This document shows, piece after piece, positions 33,677 through 42,763 of a stretch of DNA of 64,000 bases. Position numbers and translations under genes: made by a program. Origin of the DNA: VBDM01 sp035519135 (lineage in GTDB: Bacteria; Pseudomonadota; Gammaproteobacteria; Burkholderiales; SG8-39); contig DATIWX010000042.1 in assembly GCA_035519135.1 (NCBI GenBank), positions 12,445 through 76,444 on the forward strand, in the 5' to 3' direction. Numbering within the stretch: position 1 is the first letter of the stretch; every line of letters starts with the position of its first letter. A model generated the notes under the pieces. It made no database searches and was not told the origin of the DNA. It saw nothing but the letters and a program-made list of their open reading frames with translations.

Positions 33677-34303
33677 ATGTTCGCTCGCCTGATGCCGCAC
33701 GAAGGCCGGTTCTTCACTTATTTCACCGAACACGCCGCGCTCATCCTGCAGGGCGCGGTCGAACTGAAGGCGATGATGGACGACATGCGCGAGACCGAAA
33801 GCCGGGCGCGCAACATCAAGACCATCGAGAACAAGGCCGACACCGTCACCTACCAGACGATCCAGCTCCTGCACCAGACGTTCATCACGCCGATCGACCG
33901 CGACGAGATCCATCAGCTCATCACCCGCATGGACGACATCCTCGACCTGATGGAAGACGTGTCCCAGAGCGTGTTCCTCTACGACATTCGCAAGATTCCC
34001 GATGAAGCGAAGCGCCTGGCCGAGATCTGCGTGGCCTGCACCGAGAAGGTGAAGGCGGCGGTGGATCTGCTCCACAACATGGGGAACGCCGACAAGATCA
34101 TGAAGATCTGCGGCGAGATCGACCGGCTGGAGACCGACGCTGACCAGGTCCTGCGCGCAGCCATGGCGAAACTCTTCCGCAACGAGCCCGACACCCGCGA
34201 GCTGATCAAGCTCAAGGAGATCTACGAGCACCTGGAGACGGTCACCGACAAGTGCGAGGACGTGGCCAACATCATCGAGGGCATCGTCATCGAGAATTCC
34301 TGA
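33677..34303 (+). CDS. DUF47 (PhoU-like) Pit accessory protein
   Basis: A 208-residue helical protein of the DUF47/YkaA family, related in fold to PhoU. Visible: LMPHEGRFFTYFTEHAALILQGAVEL, ENKADTVTYQTIQLLHQTFITPIDRDEIHQLITRMDDILDLMEDV, and the C-terminal HLETVTDKCEDVANIIEGIVIENS. Such proteins are encoded immediately before low-affinity phosphate transporters and are thought to regulate them. It lies 14 bp before pit. The E/D-rich helices match the metal-binding patches of PhoU. Confidence 0.92.
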   Translation: MFARLMPHEGRFFTYFTEHAALILQGAVELKAMMDDMRETESRARNIKTIENKADTVTYQTIQLLHQTFITPIDRDEIHQLITRMDDILDLMEDVSQSVFLYDIRKIPDEAKRLAEICVACTEKVKAAVDLLHNMGNADKIMKICGEIDRLETDADQVLRAAMAKLFRNEPDTRELIKLKEIYEHLETVTDKCEDVANIIEGIVIENS

Positions 34304-34317
34304 TCCGCGGCTCGGCC

Positions 34318-35316
34318 ATGTCGATCAGTCTCTCAATCCTGGTGTTCCTCGTTCTGATCGCGCTCGCGTTCGACTTCATGAACGGCTTTCATGACGCGGC
34401 CAACTCGATCGCCACGATCGTCTCGACGCGCGTGCTCAAGCCGCACTGGGCAGTGGTCTGGGCCGCGTTCTTCAATTTCGCCGCGCTGTTCGTCTTCGAG
34501 CTCAAGGTCGCGAGTACGGTAGGCAGCGGCATCGTCGACACCGCGATCGTCGACCACCATGTCGTGTTCGGGGCGCTGGCCGGTGCCTTGAGCTGGAATG
34601 TGATCACCTGGTACTTCGGCATTCCCTCGAGCTCGTCGCACGCGCTCATCGGGGGCATCGTGGGGGCGGCAGTCGCCAAGGCAGGCTCGGGCGCCCTCAT
34701 CGTGAGCGGGCTGGTGAAGCCCGTGATCTTCATCGTGCTGTCTCCGCTTCTCGGCTTCGTCCTCGGCTCGTCCCTGTTGCTGCTCGTATCCTGGATCTGC
34801 GTGAGCACCACCCCGGCGCGCGTGGACAAGTGGTTCCGCCGGCTTCAGTTCCTTTCCGCGTCCTTCTACAGCCTCGGACACGGCGGCAACGACGCGCAAA
34901 AGACCGTTGGCATCATCTGGATGCTGCTGATCGCGGCCGGCCTCTCCACTCCCAAAGAGCACATCCCTTACTGGGTGGTCATCGCCTGCTATGTAACCAT
35001 CGCGTTCGGCACGCTGTTCGGGGGATGGCGCATCGTCAAGACCATGGGGCAGAAGATCACCAAGCTCAAGCCGGTGGACGGCTTCTGCGCCGAAACAGGC
35101 GGCGGCATCACGCTCTTCACGACCGCGGCGCTGGGCATCCCGGTGTCGACGACCCACACCATCACCGGCGCCATCGTCGGAGTCGGGTCGGTGCACAATA
35201 CGTCGGCGGTGCGCTGGGGCGTCGCCGGCAACATCGTCATCGCGTGGATCCTGACCATACCCTGCTCGGCCTTCATCGCGGGCCTGGCGTGGTGGCTCGG
35301 AAAGCAAGCCCTGTAG
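34318..35316 (+). CDS. pit: Pit-family inorganic phosphate transporter
   Basis: A 332-residue integral membrane transporter. The ATG at 34318 begins SISLSILVFLVLIALAFDFMNGFHDAANSIATIVSTRVL, and the NGFHDAANSIAT signature repeats in the second half as SFYSLGHGGNDAQKTVGIIWM. This inverted duplication is typical of PiT carriers. GIPSSSSHALIGGIVGAA and GIPVSTTHTITGAIVGVGS are the paired phosphate-site loops. It probably takes up metal-phosphate with protons. It follows the DUF47 gene directly; a macrodomain remnant starts 1 bp after its stop. Confidence 0.94.
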   Translation: MSISLSILVFLVLIALAFDFMNGFHDAANSIATIVSTRVLKPHWAVVWAAFFNFAALFVFELKVASTVGSGIVDTAIVDHHVVFGALAGALSWNVITWYFGIPSSSSHALIGGIVGAAVAKAGSGALIVSGLVKPVIFIVLSPLLGFVLGSSLLLLVSWICVSTTPARVDKWFRRLQFLSASFYSLGHGGNDAQKTVGIIWMLLIAAGLSTPKEHIPYWVVIACYVTIAFGTLFGGWRIVKTMGQKITKLKPVDGFCAETGGGITLFTTAALGIPVSTTHTITGAIVGVGSVHNTSAVRWGVAGNIVIAWILTIPCSAFIAGLAWWLGKQAL

Positions 35317-35317
35317 C

Positions 35318-35437
35318 GTGCCGCAGCGCCTGCGCGCCATCGAAGCCGATATCACCCGGCTCGAAGTCGATGCGATCGCCGACGCCGTGAACGCCTCCAC
35401 CCTCGGCCCGCACCGGTCCGAGCTTGCGCGAGCGTGA
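35318..35437 (+). pseudogene. Macrodomain (ADP-ribose-binding) gene remnant
   Basis: A 39-codon frame from GTG at 35318 reads RLRAIEADITRLEVDAIADA followed by VNAST, then LGPHRSELARA and a stop. It closely matches the start of macrodomain proteins: the strand RxxxGDITxLEVDAIVNAAN and the later AIHRAAGPELARAC. The Gly-rich ADP-ribose loop (GGGGVDGAI) is missing, so in-frame deletion plus truncation has left about a quarter of the domain. The remnant follows the pit stop by 1 bp. It fills the 136-bp gap to the VanZ-like gene. Confidence 0.6.
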
Positions 35438-35452
35438 GAGAATAACGCCGCC

Positions 35453-36526
35453 ATGGCCCGTGAGCAGCCTTCGACACTCGCGCGCTATCTGTTCGCGGCG
35501 TGCCTGCTGCTGATCGTTTTCGCGAGCCTTCATCCCTTTTCCGGATGGCGAGATCGCGGCCTGCCGGCGTTCGCTTTCCTCACGGCCTCCTTCAACCGTC
35601 CGGTGCCGGCCTTCGATGTCGTCGTCAACGTCCTGGGCTATGTTCCGCTCGGCTTCCTCGCCGTGCTCGCCGCCTACCCGCGGCTGCGCGGCGCCGCCGG
35701 CCTGGCCTTCGGCATCGCGTGCTCGGTCCTCCTGAGCTTTGCCCTGGAGTCCCTGCAGCTCTACCTTCCGGCGCGCACTTCATCGAATCTCGACTTGATC
35801 GCCAATACCGCGGGCGGCACGATTGGCGCGCTCGCGGCCCTCGCGGCCACGCGGCCCCTCCTGGACGCAGGCGAACTGCAGCGCCTGCGCAACCAGCTCT
35901 TCCTTCCGGGGGGACGGATCGATCTCGGGCTGGTCCTGCTCGGGCTTTGGCTTTTCGCGCAGCTCAGTCCCGAAACGCTGCTCTTCGGCACCGGGGACCT
36001 GCGCGATCTGTTCAAATCGCCTTCCGGCAAGCTCTATCCGGCCGAAGTGTTCCTGCGCGTGGAAGCCGGAGTCGCCTGCGCCAACGGCTTCGCCGCGGGA
36101 CTGCTTGCCGCGTGCCTCGTCGAGCGCAACCAGCCGAGGCGCGGCGTGGTCCTGCTCCTGATCGCGGCAGCACTCGCCGTGCACAGCTTTGCCTTCGGAT
36201 TGCTCGTCAATTCGCAGGACATCCTTTCCTGGGTCACGCGCGGTGCTCTCTACGGCGTTGCTGCGGCGATCGCGCTCCTCATGATCGCCGTGGCCCTGCC
36301 GCGAGCGATGCAACTGCCGCTGATCGGCCTCGGCCTGCTCGCCGCGACCGCGATCGTCAATCTCGCCCCGCCCAATCCCTACAACAGCGCGGCGTTCTCG
36401 CTGTGGCAGCAGGGGCAGTACCTCAATTTCAACGGCCTGACGCGGCTGATCGCCATCGTCTGGCCGTTCGCCACGATGTTCTACCTGGTGTTGCTGGCTG
36501 CCGACCGCGGCCAAGCGAAGGCCTAG
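35453..36526 (+). CDS. VanZ family membrane protein
   Basis: A 357-residue polytopic protein. The N-terminal part is a VanZ-like domain: LLLIVFASLHPFSGWRDRG, VVVNVLGYVPLGFLAVL, SFALESLQLYLPARTSSNLDLIANTAGGTIGALAA. The NVxxYxPLG...ExxQ...R..SxxDxxxNxxG pattern is the family signature. The C-terminal 200 residues add about five further hydrophobic segments with no recognised domain. VanZ was named from teicoplanin-resistance clusters, but most family members have unknown roles. It lies between the pit group and the ferredoxin gene. Confidence 0.87.
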   Translation: MAREQPSTLARYLFAACLLLIVFASLHPFSGWRDRGLPAFAFLTASFNRPVPAFDVVVNVLGYVPLGFLAVLAAYPRLRGAAGLAFGIACSVLLSFALESLQLYLPARTSSNLDLIANTAGGTIGALAALAATRPLLDAGELQRLRNQLFLPGGRIDLGLVLLGLWLFAQLSPETLLFGTGDLRDLFKSPSGKLYPAEVFLRVEAGVACANGFAAGLLAACLVERNQPRRGVVLLLIAAALAVHSFAFGLLVNSQDILSWVTRGALYGVAAAIALLMIAVALPRAMQLPLIGLGLLAATAIVNLAPPNPYNSAAFSLWQQGQYLNFNGLTRLIAIVWPFATMFYLVLLAADRGQAKA

Positions 36527-36535
36527 CAAGCCGCT

Positions 36536-36544
36536 TGTTATAAT
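36536..36544 (+). promoter_or_regulatory. Extended -10 just upstream of the ferredoxin gene
   Basis: TGTTATAAT (36536-36544) is a perfect extended -10 that ends 9 nt before the ATG at 36554. A start site about 7 nt downstream would leave a leader of only about 3 nt. No Shine-Dalgarno sequence stands out. Confidence 0.45.
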
Positions 36545-36553
36545 TCGCCGGGA

Positions 36554-36862
36554 ATGAGCTACTACGAGCGACACGTTTTTTTCTGCTGCAACCAGCGCCA
36601 GAACGGCGAGTCCTGCTGCAACGACAAGGGCGCGAGCGGCATGCGCGATTACGCGAAGAAGCGCGTGAAGGAGCTGGGTCTCGCCGGCCCGGGCAAGGTG
36701 CGGGTCAACCAGGCGGGATGCCTGGACCGCTGCGAGGAAGGGCCGTGCATCGTGGTCTATCCCGAGGAGGTCTGGTACACCTACGTCGACCGCGCCGACA
36801 TCGACGAGATCATCGAGGAGCACCTCAAGTCCGGCCGGGTGGTCGAGCGCCTGCGCATATGA
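36554..36862 (+). CDS. (2Fe-2S) thioredoxin-like ferredoxin
   Basis: A 102-residue ferredoxin of the thioredoxin-like 2Fe-2S type: SYYERHVFFCCNQRQNGESCCNDKG supplies the first two cysteines (spacing of CxxxxxxxxxC type) and GCLDRCEEGPCIVVYPEEVWY the others. The pattern matches the stand-alone ferredoxins common in betaproteobacteria. The electron partner is unknown. Its TGA overlaps the ATG of the hydrolase gene (ATGA at 36859-36862). Confidence 0.9.
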   Translation: MSYYERHVFFCCNQRQNGESCCNDKGASGMRDYAKKRVKELGLAGPGKVRVNQAGCLDRCEEGPCIVVYPEEVWYTYVDRADIDEIIEEHLKSGRVVERLRI

Positions 36863-37454
36863 GCCGCGCCGGCGAGCGCATCTTCATCACGGGCGGCGCA
36901 GGCAGGATCGAGACGGTTCTCGACCGACCCGAGGGCGCGCCGCGAGGTCTGGCGCTCGTCGCCCATCCGCATCCCCTCTACGGCGGCACGCTCGACAACA
37001 AGGTCGTGCAAACGCTCGCCCGGACTTTCGTGGAGCTGGGCTATGCCTCGCTGCGGCCCAATTTCCGCGGCGTCGGCGCCTCGGAAGGCGCGCACGACGA
37101 GGGCCGGGGCGAGACCGAAGACCTGCTGAGCGTGATCGCGCGCGCCGGACAGGACTTCGGCGACCTCCCCCTCGTCCTCGCGGGCTTCTCCTTCGGGGCG
37201 GCGGTGCAGACGCAGGTGGCGCAGCGCACGCACCCGGCGCGTGTGGTGCTGGTCGGCGTGGCGGTGGGCCGCTTTCCCTCGGAGACCGTTCCGCCCGATT
37301 CGATCGTGATCCACGGCGAGCGCGACGACACGGTGCCGCTCGCCAGGGTGCTCGATTGGGCGCGGCCCCAGGAATTGCCGGTCGTCGTGATTCCCGGCGC
37401 CGACCATTTCTTCCATCAGCGCCTCAACATCATCAAGAGCATCGTCAGGAACTC

Positions 37455-37467
<13 letters not shown>
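36859..37467 (+). CDS. Alpha/beta hydrolase (COG2945 type)
   Basis: A 202-residue single-domain alpha/beta hydrolase. VAHPHPLYGGTLDNKVVQTLARTFVELGYASLRPNFRGVGASEG is the oxyanion-hole and early-fold region, LVLAGFSFGAAVQTQVA the nucleophile elbow (GFSFG, Ser), and VIHGERDDTVPL plus GADHFFHQRL supply Asp and His. The substrate is unknown. It overlaps the ferredoxin gene upstream and the ABC ATPase gene by 13 bp downstream, so it belongs to the same transcript. Its length and HPHP motif are typical of the family. Confidence 0.88.
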
Positions 37468-38365
<898 letters not shown>

Positions 38366-38366
<1 letters not shown>

Positions 38367-39145
38367 TGAAGACCTTTGCGCTGCCTTCGATGAGTCCGCG
38401 CTTCGTGCCGGTGTGGCGCCGGAACCTGCTCGTATGGCGCAAGCTCGCGGTCCCCTCCCTGCTCGGCAACCTGGCCGATCCGTTGATCTACGTGCTCGGC
38501 CTGGGCTACGGCCTGGGCTCGATGCTGCCGCAGGTAGGCGGGGTGCCCTACATCGCGTTCCTGGCCGCGGGAATGGTGTGCTCGAGCACCATGAACAGCG
38601 CCACCTTCGAGGCGATGTACTCCGCCTTCTCGCGCATGCACGTGCAGCGCACCTGGGACGCGATCCTGAACGCGCCGCTCGACCTCGACGACGTGGTGCT
38701 CGCCGAGCTCGTCTGGGCCGCGAGCAAGAGCGTGCTTTCCGGCACGGCGATCCTGGCGGTGGTGTGGCTGCTCGGCCTGACCCACTCGCTCCTGTCCCTG
38801 TGGGTGCTCGCACTGGTGCCCGTGGTAGGCCTGACTTTCGGGGCGCTTGCGCTGGTGGTGACGGCGATGGCGCGCAGCTACGATTTCTTCATGTACTACT
38901 TCACGCTGGTGATCACCCCGATGGGCCTGCTGTGCGGAGTGTTCTTCCCCGTCGATCAGCTGCCCGCTGCGTTTCAGGCGATCGCCGCCTTTCTTCCGCT
39001 CACCCACGCGGTGGCGATAGCCCGGCCGCTGCTGCTGGGTGAGATCCCGGACCACGCCGCCCTGCACGTTCTTGTCCTGCTTGCCTACGCCGCGGCCGGA
39101 TTCTATGCTGCGAGCGTGCTTCTCCGCCGACGCCTCCTGAAATAG
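38366..39145 (+). CDS. ABC-2 type exporter permease (NodJ-like)
   Basis: A 259-residue ABC-2 permease with six hydrophobic segments. The GTG at 38366 begins KTFALPSMSPRFVPVWRRNLLVWRK. LGNLADPLIYVLGLGYGLGSML, FLAAGMVCSSTMNSATFEAMYSAFSRMHVQRTWDAILNAPLDLDDVVLAELVWA and GVFFPVDQLPAAFQAIAAFLPLTHAVAIARPLLLG are strongly NodJ-like. It forms the transmembrane channel with the ATPase before it. The end lies 2 bp before hemJ. Confidence 0.9.
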
Positions 39146-39147
39146 CG

Positions 39148-39558
39148 ATGCTCTGGATCAAGTCGCTGCATATCATCTTCGTGGTCACCTGGTTTGCCGG
39201 CCTGTTCTACCTGCCGCGCCTGTTCGTCTATCACGCGATGACCGAGGACACGGCGGGCCGCGAGCGCTTCAAGGTCATGGAGCGCAAGCTCTACCGGGGC
39301 ATCATGGCTCCCGGAGCCGTGTTGTCCGTGGTCTTCGGCGCCTGGCTGTGGGGCTACGGCATCTCCGGAACCTGGCTGCATGCCAAGCTCGCCGTCGTCG
39401 CCCTCACCGTCGCCTACCATCTTTACTGCGGCAAGCTCACGCGCGATTTTGCACTCGATCGAAACACGAAATCGCACGTCTGGTTCCGCTGGTTCAACGA
39501 AGTACCGGTGCTGTTGCTGGCAGCGGCAGTCGTGCTCGCCGTGGTGAAGCCGCTCTAG
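39148..39558 (+). CDS. hemJ: Protoporphyrinogen IX oxidase HemJ
   Basis: A 136-residue membrane protein of the HemJ (UPF0093) family, which converts protoporphyrinogen IX to protoporphyrin IX. Four hydrophobic helices are seen. The conserved heme- and substrate-linked His is in LWIKSLHIIFVVTWFAGLFYLPRLFVYHA, and the Lys in LHAKLAVVALTVAYHLYCGKL. The WFxxFNExPxxLL motif closes it (WFRWFNEVPVLLL). Length is normal for the family, about 140. It starts 2 bp after the exporter permease. Confidence 0.92.
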   Translation: MLWIKSLHIIFVVTWFAGLFYLPRLFVYHAMTEDTAGRERFKVMERKLYRGIMAPGAVLSVVFGAWLWGYGISGTWLHAKLAVVALTVAYHLYCGKLTRDFALDRNTKSHVWFRWFNEVPVLLLAAAVVLAVVKPL

Positions 39559-39616
39559 CCCTCTTGTTACCCAATCTGCTAATCTTGGGGTGCTGCCTGA
39601 TTTCGATCTCTGCCCT

Positions 39617-40129
39617 ATGAACGCAAAAAATATCACTCTGAGGCCCGGGCGGCCGGACGACGCCGCGAGAATCGCGGCTATGTCCCGCGACCTGATCGAA
39701 ACCGGCCTCGGCTGGTCCTGGGGACCGGACCGCGTCGCTCGCTCGATCGCGAACAAGGAGACTTTCACCCTGCTCGCCTGCGAGCGCGAGCGCGTCGTCG
39801 CCTTCGCCATCATGTATTTCGGCGACGAGCACGCGCACCTCAACCTGCTGGCGGTGCGGCCGTCGCACCAGAGGCTGGGCATCGGCAGGCACATGATTGC
39901 GTGGCTGGTCGAATCGGCCTACGCCGCGGGGATCGCCACCATTCACCTCGAGCTGCGCGCCGCAAACTACACCGCGCGCAGCTTCTACAGGTCGCTCGGT
40001 TTCACCGAGTCTGCCTACATACCGGGCTACTACCGCGGCCGGGAAATGGCGCTGCGCATGATGCGGGTGCTGCGCAAGCCCGGCATGCCGCTCCCGGCCT
40101 GGTCCGCGCCCAAGTTGCCGAAGAGCTGA
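39617..40129 (+). CDS. GNAT family N-acetyltransferase (RimI-like)
   Basis: 170 residues from the ATG at 39617. The GNAT fold is seen in ITLRPGRPDDAARIAAMSRDLIETGL, then AHLNLLAVRPSHQRLGIGRHMIAWL, where RLGIGRH is the acetyl-CoA-binding loop (Q/RxxGxG/A). AGIATIHLELRAANYTARSFYRSLGFTE is RimI-like and would accept ribosomal or other N-termini in related enzymes; the substrate here is unknown. It stands between hemJ and the M1 peptidase. Confidence 0.85.
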   Translation: MNAKNITLRPGRPDDAARIAAMSRDLIETGLGWSWGPDRVARSIANKETFTLLACERERVVAFAIMYFGDEHAHLNLLAVRPSHQRLGIGRHMIAWLVESAYAAGIATIHLELRAANYTARSFYRSLGFTESAYIPGYYRGREMALRMMRVLRKPGMPLPAWSAPKLPKS

Positions 40130-40160
40130 ATCCCATCCGGCGCAATACCGATCGCTCCCG

Positions 40161-42758
40161 ATGCGCGGCGCGGCGCTGGTTCTCTCCGCTGGTCTGATTG
40201 CGAACGCGACGGCGGCGATCCCCGGGCTCGAGCCCGGCGTATCGCGGGAGCTGGCGCAGTGGCGGGCCAAGCAGTACCGCGACGTCCGCTACTCGCTGAC
40301 GCTCCTGCTCTCACCGGGAGCGGCGGCGCTGCAGGGGACCGCAAGGGTCGAAGTGACCCTGCCGGCGCGCGTGCCCGAGTTGGTCCTCGACTGGCGGCCT
40401 TCGCCGGCCTCGCATCTGTCGAACGTGCGCGTCAACGGCAAGCCGGCACGGGTCAAGCCCGACCGTGAGCACCTGATCGTTCCCGCGAAGCTGCTGCGGG
40501 CCGGGAAGAACCGGCTGACGTTCTCTTTCGAGTCGCCCATCGCCGCTTCGGGCAGCGCGGTGACGCGCTACGTCGACCGGGAGGACCGCGCCGAGTACGT
40601 CTACACCCTGTTCGTGCCTTCCGACGCGAGCAGCGCCTTCCCCTGCTTCGATCAGCCCGACATCAAGGCGCGCTTCAAGCTGGAGCTTCTCCTGCCGCGA
40701 GCGTGGACCGCCGTCGGCAACGCGCCGGTCGCTCACATGGACGACGCGGGGAACAGCGTACGTCGCATCCAGTTCAAGGAGACCCGGCCGATCAGCACGT
40801 ACCTCTTCGCTTTCGCGGCCGGGCCCTTCGCCGAGATTCTCGCGACCCCGGGTGGCACGCGCCTGTTCGTGCGCAAGTCGCAGCTCGCGCGCGCCCGCCT
40901 GGAAGCCCCCGAGGTGCTGCGGCTCAACCGCGAGGCGGTGCGCTGGTTCGAGCGCTACTTCGATTCCCGCTTCCCTTTTCCGAAGTACGACCTGGTGCTC
41001 GTGCCCGAGCTCGCGTACGGAGGCATGGAGCACGCGGGAGCGAGTTTCCTGCGCGAGGACGCCGTGCTGTTCCCCTCCACGCCGAACGAGACCGACATCC
41101 TCACGCGCGCGCAAGTCCTCTTTCACGAAGCCTCGCACCAGTGGTTCGGCGACTCGGTGACCATGCGCTGGTTCGACGACCTGTGGTTCAAGGAAGGCTT
41201 CGCCAACTTCATGGCGGCGAAAGCGGCCGAGGCGCTCCTTCCGAACCAGTCGGTGTGGAACGCTTTCCACGCGCTCAAGACCGCCGCCTACAGGACCGAC
41301 GTCACGCAGGGGACCACGCCGATCTACCGGCCGCTGCCGAACCTGTCCGCGGCAAAATCCGCGTACGGCAACATCGTCTACGGGAAGGCCCCGGCCGTCC
41401 TGCGCCAGGCGGAGTTCTTCGTGGGCGAGGCGGCCTTCCGAACCGCAGTACGGCGGCTGCTGAAGGACCGCGCCTACGGCTCGGCTGACTGGAGCGATTT
41501 CGTTCGCGCGCTGGAGCGCGCCTCGCGCCGCAGGCTCGGGGACTGGGCCGAGGCCTGGGTCAAGAGCCGGGGCATGCCCGAAGTTCAACTGTCCTGGGAT
41601 ACCGACCGCGAGGGACGCCCGAGGAACATGATCCTGGAGCAGCACGACGTTCTCGGCGAGGGCCGCATCTGGCCGATGAAGCTCACGGTCTTCGCACTGC
41701 CTGAGGAAGGGCTGCCCCGTTCGGCGGAAGTGGAGCTGCGCGGCAAGCGCACCCCGGTGCCCCAGCTGGAAGGCATGCCGGAGATCGACCTCGCTTTCGC
41801 GAACTTCGGCGACTACGGATACGGACGCTTCCTGCTCGACTCCGCGAGCCGCGAGGCCGTCCTCGAGCGGCCGGAGATCGTGCAGGGAACGCTGCTGCGT
41901 TCGCTGGTGTTCGGCTCCCTCTGGGAAACGGTGCGTGATGCCGAGCTCGCGCCCTTTGCCTACCTCGACCTCGTGATCAGAGTCGCCCCGGTCGAGCGCG
42001 ACCCGGTGACCCTCGCCAATCTCCTGCAGCGCGCCCAGGTCGCCTTTCTCACCTACGCGTCGGACGAACAGCGGGACGCCGCGGCGCCGCGCTTCGAGCA
42101 GTTCCTGGCGGAAGGTATGCTGCACGCCGACACCCCGAGCCGCCGCATCACCTTTCTGCGGACTTTCACGGCGAGCGCCTGGTCGGAGAGTGGCCGCACT
42201 CAGCTCAAGGCGCTCCTCGCGACTACGCTCGAAATCCCCGGGGTCAAGCTCAGCTCACGCGACCGCTTTCGGGCGATCGCGAGGCTCCTCGCTCTCGACG
42301 ATCCGGACGCGAAACGGCTGCTCACGGCGCAGATCGCGGCGGATTCGGGGAGCGACGGCAGGCGCTACGCTTTCGCGGCGGGGGCTGCCGAGCGGAGCGC
42401 CGAAGCGAAGCGCGCCTACTTCGAGCGGTTCTTCAGCGATGCGGGGCTGGCCGAAAGCTGGATCGAGGCGGCGCTGGCGCCATTCAACATGGTCGAGCAC
42501 GCCGAAATCACGCAGCCGTTTCTCGACCTTGCGCTTGCCGCACTGCCAGAGCTCAAGAAGAAACGGAAGATCTTCTTCGTCAACGATTGGCTCGCGGCCT
42601 TCGTCGGCGGGCAGCTCGACGCCCAGGCGCTCGACCAGGTCGGTACCTTCGCCCGGGAGCCCGATCTCGATCCCGACCTGAAGCTGCAGCTGCTCGAAGC
42701 GATGGACGGCCTCGCGCGCACGGTCAAGATCCGCGCGCGCTTCGGGCACAGGCCCTGA
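40161..42758 (+). CDS. M1 family zinc aminopeptidase
   Basis: An 865-residue metallopeptidase with a signal peptide (AALVLSAGLIANATAA), so periplasmic or exported. The N-terminal beta domain (VTRYVDREDRAEYVYTLFVPSDASSAFPCFDQPDIKARF) is standard. The substrate loop is GGMEHAGASFL (GAMEN-type, but GGMEHA), the zinc site HEASHQWFGD (His322) with the third ligand in WFKEGFANFMA, and the catalytic Tyr region is NIVYGKAPAVLRQAE. A helical ERAP1-like C-terminal domain follows. It converges on the acyl-CoA ligase gene with 5 bp between stops. Confidence 0.9.
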   Translation: MRGAALVLSAGLIANATAAIPGLEPGVSRELAQWRAKQYRDVRYSLTLLLSPGAAALQGTARVEVTLPARVPELVLDWRPSPASHLSNVRVNGKPARVKPDREHLIVPAKLLRAGKNRLTFSFESPIAASGSAVTRYVDREDRAEYVYTLFVPSDASSAFPCFDQPDIKARFKLELLLPRAWTAVGNAPVAHMDDAGNSVRRIQFKETRPISTYLFAFAAGPFAEILATPGGTRLFVRKSQLARARLEAPEVLRLNREAVRWFERYFDSRFPFPKYDLVLVPELAYGGMEHAGASFLREDAVLFPSTPNETDILTRAQVLFHEASHQWFGDSVTMRWFDDLWFKEGFANFMAAKAAEALLPNQSVWNAFHALKTAAYRTDVTQGTTPIYRPLPNLSAAKSAYGNIVYGKAPAVLRQAEFFVGEAAFRTAVRRLLKDRAYGSADWSDFVRALERASRRRLGDWAEAWVKSRGMPEVQLSWDTDREGRPRNMILEQHDVLGEGRIWPMKLTVFALPEEGLPRSAEVELRGKRTPVPQLEGMPEIDLAFANFGDYGYGRFLLDSASREAVLERPEIVQGTLLRSLVFGSLWETVRDAELAPFAYLDLVIRVAPVERDPVTLANLLQRAQVAFLTYASDEQRDAAAPRFEQFLAEGMLHADTPSRRITFLRTFTASAWSESGRTQLKALLATTLEIPGVKLSSRDRFRAIARLLALDDPDAKRLLTAQIAADSGSDGRRYAFAAGAAERSAEAKRAYFERFFSDAGLAESWIEAALAPFNMVEHAEITQPFLDLALAALPELKKKRKIFFVNDWLAAFVGGQLDAQALDQVGTFAREPDLDPDLKLQLLEAMDGLARTVKIRARFGHRP

Positions 42759-42763
42759 CGACT

